A stretch of 64,000 nt of DNA from Bursaphelenchus xylophilus (lineage: Eukaryota; Nematoda; Chromadorea; Rhabditida; Aphelenchoididae). A program made the position numbers and the translations under genes. The stretch covers positions 4,960,001 through 5,024,000 of the forward strand of contig CAJFCV020000001.1 of NCBI GenBank assembly GCA_904066235.2. The letters are read 5' to 3'. Every line of letters starts with the position of its first letter. Position 1 is the stretch's first letter. The notes beneath the pieces were generated by a model that searched no databases, was not told the origin of the DNA, and saw only the letters and a list, made by a program, of their open reading frames with translations. Of the stretch, positions 12,008 to 24,411 are shown one piece after another.

Positions 12008-12838
12008 ATGAATTCGAATAGATTTTCACAATCATGCTACGCGCGAGTCTCCGCATCAGCGGAGAGGAGAGAGGAGAAGAAACGAAGACGACAGGAAATG
12101 GCCCAGTTGTTGGTCGAGAGAAAAAGACTCAAAACTCTGGAAGATAATGGCAATGTTAAAGTACCCCAGGACGACCAAAAATTCGAAGTTTCCTCTGGAT
12201 CGGTAAGATTAAACGTGGGATTTTCTTCATTTTAGGATCGTTTATGCTTTCAAGCATGGGCTTTCAGAATCCGCAAAAATTTCGAAAATCGGACATTTAA
12301 TTTTCGAGAAAATTTCGATTTAATTTTTTTGCCGGAGGGGGGTTTTTTTGAAAAACTTGATTTTAATTGGTTTTATGGTTTCAGAATGTCCTTGAAAACG
12401 TCACCAACAGAACTCCGATGAGAACATCAAACTCTAGGACACGAGGCCACGTTTTTTCCCAGAAAGACAACGACGAAAACTCGGATATTACAGTACCCCA
12501 GGATGAAGAAAACTTTGGTGTTTCCTCTGGATCGGTAAGATTAAACGTGGGATTTTCTTCATTTTAGGATCGTTTATGCTTTCAAGCATGGGCTTTCAGA
12601 ATCCGTCAAAATTTCGAAAATCGGACATTTAATTTTCGAGAAAATTTCGATTTAATTTTGTGCCCGGTGGGGTTATTTTTGAATACCTTGACTTTTATAC
12701 GTTTTTTGGTTTTAGAACGTTCTTGGAAACAAACCCCATCACGAATACGTACTGCAGGTCCCAAAATCGACAGGAAGGGGCAGCCACCGCCAGAGCCCCA
12801 GGACAAAAATTGGGGAATTTACAATAAAAATTAAATAA
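12008..12838 (+). CDS. Small basic protein, paralogue of the 62.6 kb gene; internally duplicated
   Basis: Unknown family, but clearly related to the minus-strand gene at 62616-63164. Exons: 12008-12202, 12385-12534, 12716-12838, about 155 aa. Exon 1 is exactly 195 nt, the same as exon 1 of the paralogue, and both open with a xxFNxFSQS-like leader (here MNSNRFSQS) then a long Arg/Lys/Glu helix (RREEKKRRRQEMAQLLVERK). Both later exons start with NVL, as does exon 2 of the paralogue (NVLENVTN here, NVLTDITN there). The second intron and the end of exon 2 are a near copy of the first intron and end of exon 1, so an extra exon arose by tandem duplication. In exon 3 the expected 'ITN' motif sits in a different frame, so the C-terminus may be decayed. 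Basic helix suggests nucleic-acid contact; inferred only. Confidence 0.55.
12161..12830 (+). repeat. Two-unit tandem duplication (~331 bp unit) inside the gene
   Basis: The sequence starting GTACCCCAGGA at 12161 recurs at 12493 and stays closely similar through the exon end (TTTCCTCTGGATCG), the whole intron and its acceptor, a spacing of about 331 bases. The exon following each unit also starts alike (AATGTCCTTG / AACGTTCTTG). High intron identity points to a recent event. Confidence 0.85.
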
Positions 12839-15800
12839 AGCAATTTTGGAAATTATTTTTCAGTTTATCGCTCATAAATAATATTAAAAAGGTGTGAGAT
12901 CTGAGGAAACTAAAATTATTGCCCTACTAGCAATTTAAACCGGTTTTTGAGGCAAAAAGCGGTTTCAAAGTGCTTTCGTATAACATGGCATTAATATTTT
13001 CAGAAGTATGGGGCGCAGCTCCAGCTTCTGACAGAAATATATTTTTTCCAAAATCAAATTGGCGTGCTCGCAGATAAGAATATGCCACTCCTAGAACGCA
13101 CTATCTTTGACTAAAAAACGAGTCCAGGGGCTCCTTTCACTTCCAGATAAGAGCCCCCGGCTCGTCTTGTCTGTCTGGAAAAACGTCGAGGCAATGAAGG
13201 TAAGATGTCTATCGTTACCATGAGATCTCAGTTTTTTTTCAATTTTTGAACCTGACTTTTCGCCAAGGTTACATTTGAGCGGGAAAAACGGCCTTGTTCT
13301 CGATTTTGGAAGGCTGTTTTCGCAGGGAAGACGGTTTTTGAACGAAAGTTTTTTGCGATTAAAATCAAGATTACAGTGTAGAATTTATCCCACAGTATCT
13401 TTCTTACAAATACAGCTAATGCCCTTATGGCTTTATGTTTCGTGAAAAATACAAAAAAGTGACAAATTTTTAAAAAAAAGTCAACTTGCAAGGGCTCTCA
13501 CGCAATTTGTAGTGGGAATCAAGACGAGTAATTATCTGAAATTGGATTACAATGTAGTAAAGTAGAAAAAGCAATAAAAACTCGGCGTGAAGAGTCTTGG
13601 AAACCGCGAGAAATCACACATGACCAAAAATAGGCACCCTTTTTGCTAAAAGTCTTATTTACTCCGTCTTCGAACCGAAGAAAACAAAAACTTTGAGCTC
13701 TAAAATATAGCAGAGGCGGTGTTCAGCCATGTAAACACCCAATTTCCTCGTTCGAAGATCGGGATCGGGGTCAAAGTCACGATCAAAGCAAGGGGAATAT
13801 CAGTGGAATCCTTCTCGAAAAGTCCCATGACGCCCCTCGAGTGTGATGATAAGACGCGAACGACGGAAAACGCACTCTGTGAACGTTCCGAATCAACTGT
13901 TCCAGCCGGGGGAGATTTGCCCGTAAACAGGTGTTTACGCCGTCATTGGCTGAATGGGTTAGTCATCTGTTTCTCCCGGGAGAAAAGCGGATTTTAATGC
14001 GATGTTTATAAACAGAATGATGATATATCAACTGTAAACTACAGGTTTAGACACTAGACGTGATTTGTCATCAATTTTGGAAATTTCAAATTTTTGTAAA
14101 ATACGATTTAAAATTTATTTACGAATTTCAATTTTTAGGTAATATTCAATCAAAAAAGTTATGAAAAAAGTTACTATGACTACTTAAACACCCAAAAATT
14201 CCCAAGACTCACTCGAAACCCTAGTTAACTCCCCCTGACAACGTTTACCTCCTCTCTTCCGCCTCAAAAAAACGTTGAAAAAACCGACGAAAAATTGAAA
14301 AGAAAAAATTCAAAAGAACGCCCATTGACGTGGGTCGGAGAAAGAATTCCTTCAGAGACTGTTTCGAAATCGGATTTACCAAGACGGAAGGAGTTTGGCG
14401 CAAAAATTTTCGATTTTAGCACTCAAAATATCTGATTTAAAAATTGAACTGGACAAATTGGAGTCGAATTATCTGTCGTTTACCATTTTCTGGGGCAATG
14501 GGGATTTATAAACGTTATAAAAATGAATTTTTTACTCTTTTGCACAGTGCCCGGAACTATTTTTGGTTTCGCACGGTGCGATGGGAAGAAAAATTGAAAT
14601 TGCACAGTGCAAATATAGCCTGAGGGAAAAAGATTTTGGAATAAAAAATATGAATGTATTTAGGCCTAAAGGCCAAGAATAAGCCTTCTGTAGTTTCATT
14701 GCGCTTTGAAATGACCAGTTTTCCGCTTACCGCACTGTGCAATGAACCAAACTCCGAAAATCCGTAAAAAGTGGAAGTAAAACCAAAACTAAACTCAATT
14801 TTTGGCACTCCGACACCACGGACAGTCATGTAATTAACTCGTGGCTCGAAGACGGTAAAGGAATGCGTGGCGACACCTGTTCTGAGAGTAAAATAATAAA
14901 TGGGTTGGGGCCGGGAATGTAGACAAACATGGTCTCGTGCTGCCATTGCTCGTGGTCTTGGCATTTAATGTTTTGTTTGGGCGGAAGATTTGAAAAGTAT
15001 ATTGTTAAAGCCCAGAGGGCATTTTAATTTCCCGAGCATTTATGAGGGTTGGAGGAGGGAATGAGGAAGAAGAGGGTCAAAAAAAGAAAATGGGACAAAA
15101 AAAAATTTTTTTTTGGGTAGAATTAACTTTCTCCGGGAAAAAATTCGAAAAATGCAATCGCAAAACATATATTTTCCTTCTTTTCCGCCCATTGCACAGC
15201 GCGTCAAAGCAATATTTTAATGGATTATGTCCATTTCCAGAGATCCATTAGTCCCAGCAAATATTCTGGCCTTATTTATCACACGGACTGAAATGAAATT
15301 CCTTTGGCCGGGCTCATTAAGGGCCCGAGAAGGAGTGGAAATTTAATGAGATCACAAAAAAGGAAGGGCCGCCGTGTGGAGAAAAAAATATATACGATAC
15401 TACGGCTAAAAATAAACTGTATTTTGTGAGGTCTCGGGAGATTTTAGAGTAGTCTGAGCAGTTCTACAGCGATGTTAAGACAAGAATAGTCTTTTTCTGA
15501 CTGAATACCTAACATGATATAAAAATTCCGCACCTTGAAACACTTTGTCACCCTCAGCGCATTTCCCACGGCGGTTTGCAACAAGTTTCCCCAACAATTC
15601 TCTTCAAAATTCGATAAATTCCCCTCCAGAAATCCCGTCATTTCGAAAGCCCCCCAAAAAACTTGTTTATGCCCTGAGGGAAATAGACTTTCGCCGCGGC
15701 AAAAAATGTCTTTTCCCGGAGAGCGGGCTTTGTCCCCGCGAAACGTATTCAGAATTGTAAAAGTGGGCCCGGCTTTGTTGGCCGGGGAACGGTCCCTCGG

Positions 15801-18800
15801 TCCAGGTCGTCTGGAAGAGCCGTTTCCAGGGGCTCGGAATCCATAAAACAGCAGATTTGCCAAAAAAAATGGGGGCTTTATGGAACTCGGAAAAGTCGCC
15901 GACGCCGAGCAGCACGATGATTTAGTGGATTAAAGTAAAAAGTCATCAAATTTTTGATGATTTTGCGCGGAATACGCATATTTCAGCGAATTTTTTGAAA
16001 AGAAGTAAAGTATGCAAAAAAATTTTTGATTTTTTTTGTCGTTTAAAATGTCGTCTAGGAAGTAGACTTCTCTAATACGTACGAAACAACAGGTGGTCCA
16101 AGTTATAATACATCAAAAAGCAACAAACGAATCATATCTTCTTCGAAATCCCAAAAAATCTCTATTTTTATCCCGAAAATGCCTGAAAAGCCCTTGAAAG
16201 CCCCGCAAAAACCCCCTTTTTTAACCATAAACAGCTTCAACTCGTCCTGCCCACTACTAACTTTAGCAGGAAAACGTGGCCCTCTTGCGCAACTGCCCAA
16301 ATTTCGTAAAACTAAACGAAATTTCGTAGGTTAGAGGGGACGAAACACTGGCCGCCCTCCCTCCCCTCGCATATAAAACACGAGGAGGGAGACGGGGAGT
16401 GACTAGTCAGTGGGAAATGAGCTGTCCTCCCGCCAAAACATTCTCCCCGTCGCTGTTTTACGCATTTTTTCCGCATTTTTTTGGGCCCCACCGAATTTCA
16501 TGGCCGAACGCATAAAAAGCGGCCTGCCAATTAAGGGCGGCGAGCAATTGGATAGAGAGCGGCCCAGTGTGATGTCTGTTCGCCGAGGCGTATTATAATA
16601 TAGGCCAGCCGGCTGACGGAGATAATACAGCCGCAGGGGAAAGGCCCGACTTTTGGGGCTCTAATTTGCCAAATTTTCCTCGAATTACCCACAACTTTGA
16701 GGGAAAAGTTGGAAAATTGTATGTGAAATAAGTGATTATTCCACGTACGTCTATGAAGAAGTAATTTTACAAGAAATCAAAAATTAAAATATAAGCAAGA
16801 GATGTAATTTTTGGGCGAGATACAGAGAATTTGAGGAATTTTGAATGTCTTAGAGCGGAATGGACAATGAGCAACAACAGAGTTCCTTGTTTGCGTGATG
16901 AAAACGTGAACTACAGTACGTTTTGAGCTCTCAATACACAAAATGTCCGGTCAACTTGCAAATGATAACATTATCTTGCGTAAAGTAACAAAAACGTTCA
17001 TAGAATTAGAGAGTAAAAAACAGTTTCAAATGCGACAGGGGAAATATAGCGGGGCTAAATAAGCCTGTGTTTATAGTAAAAATCATCATAACTTTCAAAA
17101 GATTGCTCTCAAATCCCTTCCAAATGCAACAATTTTTTGTTTGACTAACCACATTCCCAAAATCACACAGTATCCCCCGAGCACCCCCACAAAGGATCGT
17201 ACAGTAAGGCCCTTTGACCTTTCCCACGGACAAAGAATAACCGAAAAATCGGGGAAAACGTGAACCCCCGGCGATCCGCAGCAGCCGCGTGGAAGGGCCT
17301 GTTGTTGTGAACCGGCGGCTGGTACGAACTCGGTTTACATAGAGTTTAAGTCAATCATTCCGGCCGCCTGCCTCAGACGTTCGCGTGAGCAGAGATCAGC
17401 GATTGAGACGTTTGGGACCACTTGGGAGTCTATATAATGACATAGTTCATAAATCAGGTCATTGCAAGTGTTATAATGGGACTAGCCCCTTAAAAACTGA
17501 CTGTGATAAAGTTTATGCTAACTAGTATCCGCCGCTAAAACTCAGTTTTCATAGCCCAAATTCCGATCCAGAAGAACTCCAAAAAATAAAGCATCTTGTC
17601 CGATGACATAAGGCAATGTAAACCCTTTCAAATCCTATTTTCTCTCTTTTCTTTCCTATTTTGTCAGTTCGATTGCCAAATAACCTCACTTGCTGCCCTT
17701 TTAAATTAATTGTAATCTATTTATACCGAAAATAAAGCCGCTTTGAGAGCGCAAATGTTCTGTTTCCAAGAAGACACCACAAAACACTGCTAATGGCATG
17801 TTTTTGTGGAGAATTTAGTTCCGATATATTGTGAATGCCCGCTTAAAACGTGGAGATGACAGCATGGAGTGCTATTTATAAAAATTTCATATTTTGACCA
17901 GTCCAAAAACTCCAACCACAAAAGAAAAGTAAAAGATCGGTCGGTTCGACCCTGAGCCTCAACTCCTCGCAACGAACGAGGAATTCCCAGCTGTAACCCA
18001 TCAATTTCACTTTCTCTTTCTCCGCTCTCGACCTCGGAACGAGCGTGCTGGCCGCCGTGCCAGGAACGGCGCCAAAACAACGTTTTTTGTAACGATTGTT
18101 TGGTCTTTCTGTTATACTGAGCCCGCGAAATGAAAGGCGGAGGGGAGAGATAAAATAAAATACAAAAAATCGAAACAATAAAAGTGGAGATAAAAGGGAA
18201 ACGAAGAAGATTTGAAGGTCACAAAGGGCCGAGGAATAACTTTTACAAATTTCGATCTCAAATGTCATCCAAATTAGTGGTAATCTCGGGGTTAAAAATA
18301 CATTTTACGGTCGCAAATTACAGGCCTCTCAAAAATCTCCAAATATTCTCAATTATAGCCGCGAATCCGTCACGTTCCCCGCGGGCTATACAACTTTTTC
18401 GGGACATAAACAACTTTACGATTAGTCGGCCAAAAAGTAATGCCGCGAATCAAGGGTTTCTAAAAATACGGACTGTATAAAAAATTTATTCAAAACATTC
18501 AGTAACGTAAAAATAAATTATTCTTTCGCAATTGAAAGGACTCAGAAACGTATTACGGAATTTGAGAAGACAATTACTTTACGACCCAAAATAATTATTG
18601 GAGGTTTAGGGACGTTTTAAGCCGGAAATGTTATTCTGAGTGGGGAAAGAGTCGGGATTTACACGACTTTGTTAATGTGCGTAGAAACTAAAGGAAGAGG
18701 GATTAAAATGAATGTTGAAGATGAGGAGGAAGTAGCTTTTTGAGAGAGTTAGAAGGTTCAATTTCCTTCAGGATTACATGAAAAGGCAGAAAATGGGGAA

Positions 18801-21187
18801 ATGATGATATTGCATTTTTAGAGATGTAGGATATAAAATACGACCAAGTTTTAGAGTAAACCGGAAATTTATTTATCCCTTCAAGCCTCAGAAAAAGCAA
18901 AAAAATTAAAAACCAAGTCAAATTCATCAAATTACAGTAACCCAAATAAAAAAGTCTCTAAATTTATCTCAAGCCTTTATTCCTTCCATATGACATCAAA
19001 ATGTCTTCGAATATCACGTTTTGAAACGCAAAAACCCCGGTTTCCGGATCAAAGGTCAGGCCCCAAACAGAATATCGGCGGAACGCCTAAAAATATCGAA
19101 TTTCCGGGCAGACATGTGCTTCGGAAACATGTCCAACACTCGACGGAACACCGCCCCTTCAGAATGTCTGGAAAAGACGTTTGAGAGCCGGAGGCATTTT
19201 TGCGGGAAAATAATTTTAATGAGATTCTCAAGAGAGTGCTTTTGGCCTGAGGGCGCGTTCCGAGAACCCGAAATAATCGTAATGGAAACGGGAAAGCAGT
19301 AAAACGAAATGAAAAAGGGCAAAAGTAAGGGGGATACAGTAGAGAGAGCAAGAAGATAAAAGCAAAAAATAATAGGCTTGGAAAATGGATTCTGCGGTCA
19401 AGAGGGCCAACTTTTGTAAATTTAATTTTTGGACACAAGGGAGTGGCTCAAAGTTCGAAGCCTAGATTTTGATGACATTTACGTTAAGTTACGACCAGAA
19501 TTTCCTAATGAAAACGAGCGATTTTTTAATGCGCTTTGTCGAAGGCGTTGAGTTTTTTGGTCGGCTAAAAAATCGTCACCTTTAGAGGTTTATAATCTTC
19601 AATTTTCAGTAGTTGTTACTTTAGCATAAGATGACAATATCTATACCAAGAATAAGCTGTTTTTGATAGAAATTCACAAAGATATGGTCAAAAACCTATT
19701 GCTCATTTTCCGTGGTCTCTTTTCTCCAAAGATCTTCAAATATCTCTCAAAAATCAAAAAACAAATTATCACATCGCTTGAGGCAATATGACCTGAACAT
19801 TTAGAAATTCCCATTCTATTTTTTCCTGTTCTTTGCTTCCTCAACCCTCGGGGTCAAACTTCAACAAATCTCAAAAGTCATCTGACAATTCGAAAAAACT
19901 CAAAAAAAAAGTCTAATGTTCGTTTTTTATGTCCCGCGACCCACGACGGTTTTTATGGTATACGTTGATGAAAAGCCCCGAAAATGCGTGATTTTTTTAG
20001 GGGATCGGGGCTTTATGTGGAACACCCAGGGTTTTAATGGGTCCCGTCGGCTGCACCCCTGCTTTTAACGTATTGCAAAATGAGTTTTTACGGGGCTTGT
20101 CACGGATGTCGATGGATGAAAAAAATGAGGAAAAACATGTTTATACGGTTTGGCCCGAGGCAATAATTCGGGGATTTGAAAGGGTAAAGAGAAAGGTTCA
20201 AACAGCAAAACATGTAAAATACGCAAAAGTCATACTTTCCAAAAATTTCAAAGAATTATCTGGCCGCTGACTCGACCTTCACGACCTAAAAATTTCTATC
20301 TCTCCCTCCATTTTTGCACCCTTTGTTAAGAAATTGCACTTTTTCCTTCCCTAACCTTGAATTCCATTCACAAAAAAACCTCGGAACGACCCTCGTTCAT
20401 TTCGAAACTCCAGACAGACCTTCTTTTTATAAAAGTACACAATTGATCTGATGATCAAACAAAAAGACCGTGGAAATCAATTGGCTTTTGTTTGAGCAAG
20501 GAGTGCTCGGACAGAATTAGGGTAGATGTACTGAGAAAAAGGAAGAGGGAAGTTGGCTGGAAGAATGGGGAAAGTGCAAAGAAGTCTAGGGGTTCTTGGA
20601 GAGAAAGTCCTTGAGATTTTACAAGGAAAGTTTAATGAAATTTGAAGAAAATTTTCTCTTAGATTTACGACATTTTTTTAAAATGCATTTTTAGGCCTAA
20701 AATTCAAAAAAATCGCCATTACCGATCTACTTAAATTTGATAATCTTTCAGACGAGGAGTACTGTAAAAATATATACTTTTTAGTTATTATCATGATATC
20801 ACGTAAGTCAATTTTTTTACAACGCAAGGTTACATGCTCGTATTTTACCCTCCTAATGCACTTTTAATTTTCATATCGCAACTTGCTTTACAATGTCGAT
20901 CATGCTTTTTGTTTCACTCCCCAGCCGTCTGATAGCAATCATTCCACCTTTTATCGTTTTTACAAAAAAAAAAAAAACTCGAATCACATGGATGATAATG
21001 CACTCTAAAAAAGAGTAGAAGACATATCGAGCAGACTAAAATAACCGCCAGAATGTTCGGAGGGAATTAGAGACCAAATCGGTTTGCAGGAAAACAGAAG
21101 TAAATTTGAAACATCATCGACCAAGAAAAGTCTCAAAATTGGAAGTAAAACTCAAACGTTTGATAACAAAAAAAGTGTAAACCATAC
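12839..21187. other. Gene-poor stretch
   Basis: No supportable gene found. The longest open frames are low-complexity and overlap each other on opposite strands. A TATA-like CATATAAAAC at about 16369-16378 in a locally GC-rich block (16320-16620) could mark a promoter, but no matching coding start was found. Three exact GCACWGTGC palindromes lie at 14542, 14602 and 14732. Confidence 0.45.
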
Positions 21188-21358
21188 CTCAGACGAAGTT
21201 ACTGGATCCACCGTGCTGCTCTCTGGATCATTTGGGAAGTCTTGCGACGAGGAAGGATGGCTAGTGTCGACCTTGAGTTGCTCTGGGTACTCCATGACCA
21301 TTTGAGTGTGAATGTTCGAATAGTCTGTAAATGTATCGTATTTGCGTTGCAAAACCAT
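21188..21358 (-). CDS. Isolated candidate first coding exon
   Basis: A 171-nt exon (57 codons) opening with ATG and ending at a GTATGG donor in phase 0. Its composition is ordinary protein (MVLQRKYDTFTDYSNIHTQ, then a Ser/Asp/Pro-rich end, VDPVTSSE), unlike the Phe/Lys-rich noise of nearby frames. It has no recognisable domain. The next coding exons downstream were not found; the phase is compatible with the exon at 4781-4350, which would make it the start of the Gln-rich nuclear-like protein. It could also belong to an unrelated small gene. Confidence 0.4.
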
Positions 21359-22317
21359 GACAAAAGACGTTTTTATCCGTAATGATAATATTTACAAGAT
21401 TATAATGTATACGCAACAAATTGGAAGATAAAATTAATTTGCTATTGAAATTTGTACGACTTGAAAACGCGTCTGGAAATCCCACAAGAAGCCAAAACTT
21501 CACAAATCAACAAGAGCTGAGTTTAAAATAGCCATAGTAATTGGTACATCCATATTTGGTGTGTTGCATCCAATAACTTGGCGGAATTCAAGCACAAGAA
21601 AGCCTCTCTATAACAACCGGCTCCTGTGTTCCCGGACTATATTTTAGACCACAAATAACCTATATAACCACATCTTTAACTACCTAAGTTAAAGTCCTTG
21701 CGTTGTACAGAGGCTTGATTCTTTGAGAGAACTTTTGAATCCAACAAGAAGAAGACGCCCCTCCAAAGCACTGGTCATTTTACAAATTTCCCCGTCTTTA
21801 CTTCTTCCCCTCAAGAATCGCCTTTTAAGTTCTCACCCGTCTTCCGAGAAGAGAGCCAAATTGGATTATTCAAAATCCGAGTCCCATCCTCAAAAGGAGC
21901 TTCAAGTTTAAGCCGCTAATTACTCAAGACTTTCTCGCAACTCTCAAAACTCAAAAGATCCCCATTTTCATTCAAGACAAATCATAAGACGAACAAAATT
22001 CAAAATTTGGCCATTTCTCTTTTGTAATAAAACCTGGACAAACGTCGTAAAAATAAACAGAATTGGTGGATCTCATACCCGATTATAAATGCAAAGGACT
22101 CTGTTATTTATATAGAAGTGCCGAAGGAAACCAGGTGGGATAATTACAGGTTTGGCTGGGTTCTAAATATCCCGAGAGATGGATCATCTTGGGAAAGGGG
22201 ATCGTAGCGGAGAGGATTCGAGCTATCAAGAAGTCTCAGACGTTTCGAAAAATTGGGCAACGTCTGGCAATACAATAAAGTTGGATTTTTGATAGAAAAG
22301 TGTTTGAAATGACAAGT

Positions 22318-23237
22318 TTATGAAAAAATTCTACCAAAACTTGTCTCACCTTTCTCTGTCTCCTCCTCATTATCTGAATTCTCAATAATTTCATCGCATT
22401 TGAGAAGGTTTGCATTGTATATCTCAACCTTTACGTTTTCGGAATTTCGAATTTCATCATTGACCTTCGTTTCTTGTTCTGCCTTTCCTTTATTCTCATG
22501 CAGCACTTGAGCTCTCTTCTTGGCATAATTCTTCTTTCTGACATATCCATTTCTCGAGACATCATTCACAATCTCATCAACTATCTTGCTGATGACGCCG
22601 TCGTCTTTAATTCTCGGTGGATTTTCAGTTTTTGGGCCGTTGATTTGACCGTCAATGGATCGCCGTTTCTCTTGAATTTGCTGATTGATTCGGCGACGGT
22701 AGTTCGAGAAGAGCCGGGATACCTGAAAAGGAACTTGCAAAGTTCTTATCAGAGCCATCAAAATCAATTTTTGGTTGAAATCTATGGGGGTTCTGACGCA
22801 ATTTTTAGATGCAATTTTTAAAGCACAAGTTAAAACTTTCAGAAATTAATTTACGCCCTAAAAGTTAGCAAAAATAATGACATTATATTGTTATATTACA
22901 CTTGTCATCATTTTTGCTAACTTGCAAAAAAACTTGGCAATCAGAAAAAATCAACTAATAAACTACTGACCTGCATAAAATTAACGTTCATCTTGGCTGC
23001 CAGTCCCTCTTTCTCCTCTCTGCTTGGATACAAATTGTTACAGTGTTCCAGTAGCCATTCCTCGAACAAATGTTTGTTTTCCTTCTTGACTGGCCGAGCT
23101 CTTTTCCTCTCCGACTCATCGACCAGACGTTTTTTGTATATTCGTTTGGGTTTAGACTGATCCTCTGGATTTGTGGTGATTTCCATTTTCGTATCCGACA
23201 TGATTTCGGACGTGTCACTAATGTCTGAGTTGGTCAT
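22318..23237 (-). CDS. Divergent TALE-class homeodomain protein
   Basis: Predicted DNA-binding transcription factor of the TALE (three-amino-acid loop extension) homeobox class. Exon 1 23237-22971 (89 codons) and exon 2 from 22722 join in phase 0 inside the homeodomain. The N-terminal 50 residues are acidic then basic (KPKRIYKKR, RKRARPVKK). The homeodomain shows helix 1 (LFEEWLLEHCNN), the TALE-type LYPSREEKEGLAAK, then the recognition helix VSRLFSNYRRRIN. Asn and the RRR of the N-x-R-R-R motif are kept, but the usual Trp of WF is Leu. The tail is Lys/Glu/Asn-rich. The end is uncertain: the frame stops at 22318, but a GTGAGA donor near 22349 could splice to an exon near 22262 and give a different short tail. 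A TTTTCAG just upstream of the ATG may be a trans-splice acceptor. A 1-kb foldback element starts about 115 bases upstream. Confidence 0.8.
22863..22924. repeat. Hairpin in the homeobox-gene intron
   Basis: AAGTTAGCAAAAATAATGACA pairs with its near-exact reverse complement ending at 22924, a 21-bp stem with one mismatch and a loop of about 20 bases, inside the 248-base intron of the TALE gene. It may be a small foldback repeat or a microRNA-like hairpin. Confidence 0.6.
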
Positions 23238-23351
23238 TGCGACTGAAAACAAAACAGGATTTTAGCTTATGAAAAAAAAATATATCGAAGATACGATACG
23301 GCATGCAAATAGAAATTTTCTGGAGATTTAGCAAAACAACGAGGTATAATA

Positions 23352-24409
23352 CAGGGTGTTCAGAGAATTATGGAAAAAACTATTCATTAATAACTTTGCG
23401 CTCGGTGGTCCAATCCGAAAATTTTTTTTTGCATTTTACAGAAAAACCTTGGAGTTTTTAGAATCTAAATTTTTTTTTTTTTGTCGGCGGAGACTTCCGT
23501 AATCCGCGTTGAATTCGGCGGAGTGTTTTTTTCACAAAATAAGGCTGTAAATCGTTTTATGTGTAAAGAAAATGGGCGGAAAAGGATCCAGAAGATACAA
23601 TATGACATTTCTTTCAAATTTCTATGCTTCGGCGGAGACATTTTTTAACCTCGGCGGACGATTTTTCTTCGACTCCGGATAGTCAAAATTGGCTAAAACC
23701 AAAAAGTATCGTATCCCTGGTGGTATGGAGCCTAAAAACGGCTTAATACGTCTTCAACCAGCGGGCAGATGAAAAAAAAGGCAATTCGGCGGAGAAATCG
23801 GCGAAGAAAAAATTAACCCATTTAAGAAATTATGATGAGAAAACTAAAGTTGTAGGTCTTATACGGCCCTGATTAAACAAAAATATGATTCTTCTTATTG
23901 GCCGATGCTCGGTGGATAAATTTGCATAAGTTCTTAAATACGTTCATTTTTTCTTCGCCGATTTCTCCGCCGAATTCCCGTTTTTTCATCTGCCAGCCGA
24001 CTGAAGACGTAATAAGTCGTTTTTAAGCGCCATGTCACTAGGGATACCATACGCTTTGGTTTTAGCCGATTTTGACTATCCGAAGTCGAAGAAAAATCGT
24101 CCGCCGAGGTTAAAAAATGTCTCCGCCGAAGCGCAGAAATTCGAAAGAAATTGTCATATTGTATCTGCTGGATCCTTTTCCGCCCATTTTCTTTACACAT
24201 ACAACGATTCACAGCCTTATTTTGTGAAAAAAACACTCCGCCGAATTCAACGCGGATTACAAAAGTCTCCGCCGATAAAAGAAAAAAATATTTTAGATTC
24301 TAAAAACTCCAAGGTTTTTCTGTAAAATGCAAAAAAAAATTTTTGGATTGAACCACCGAGCGCAAAGTTATTAATGAATAGTTTTTTCCATAATTCTCTG
24401 AACACCCTG
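23352..24409. mobile_element. 1058-bp foldback MITE with TA target duplication
   Basis: Two arms of about 485 bp, roughly 23352-23836 and 23926-24409, are inverted copies with about 90 percent identity by eye, separated by a spacer of about 90 bases. The termini are CAGGGTGTTCAGAGAATTAT and its reverse complement, flanked on both sides by TA. TA duplication and the CAGGGTG end are typical of non-autonomous Tc1/mariner-type elements. No transposase frame is present; open frames inside are reflections of the arms. Confidence 0.88.
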
Positions 24410-24411
24410 TA

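Noticed and set aside
15444..15863. Overlapping open frames on both strands near 15.5-15.9 kb
   Set aside because: Three frames open at once in a locally GC-richer block; this reflects stop-poor sequence, not coding evidence.
23934..24325. Open frames inside the 1-kb palindrome
   Set aside because: They lie on the inverted arms, mirror each other, and show no transposase signature.
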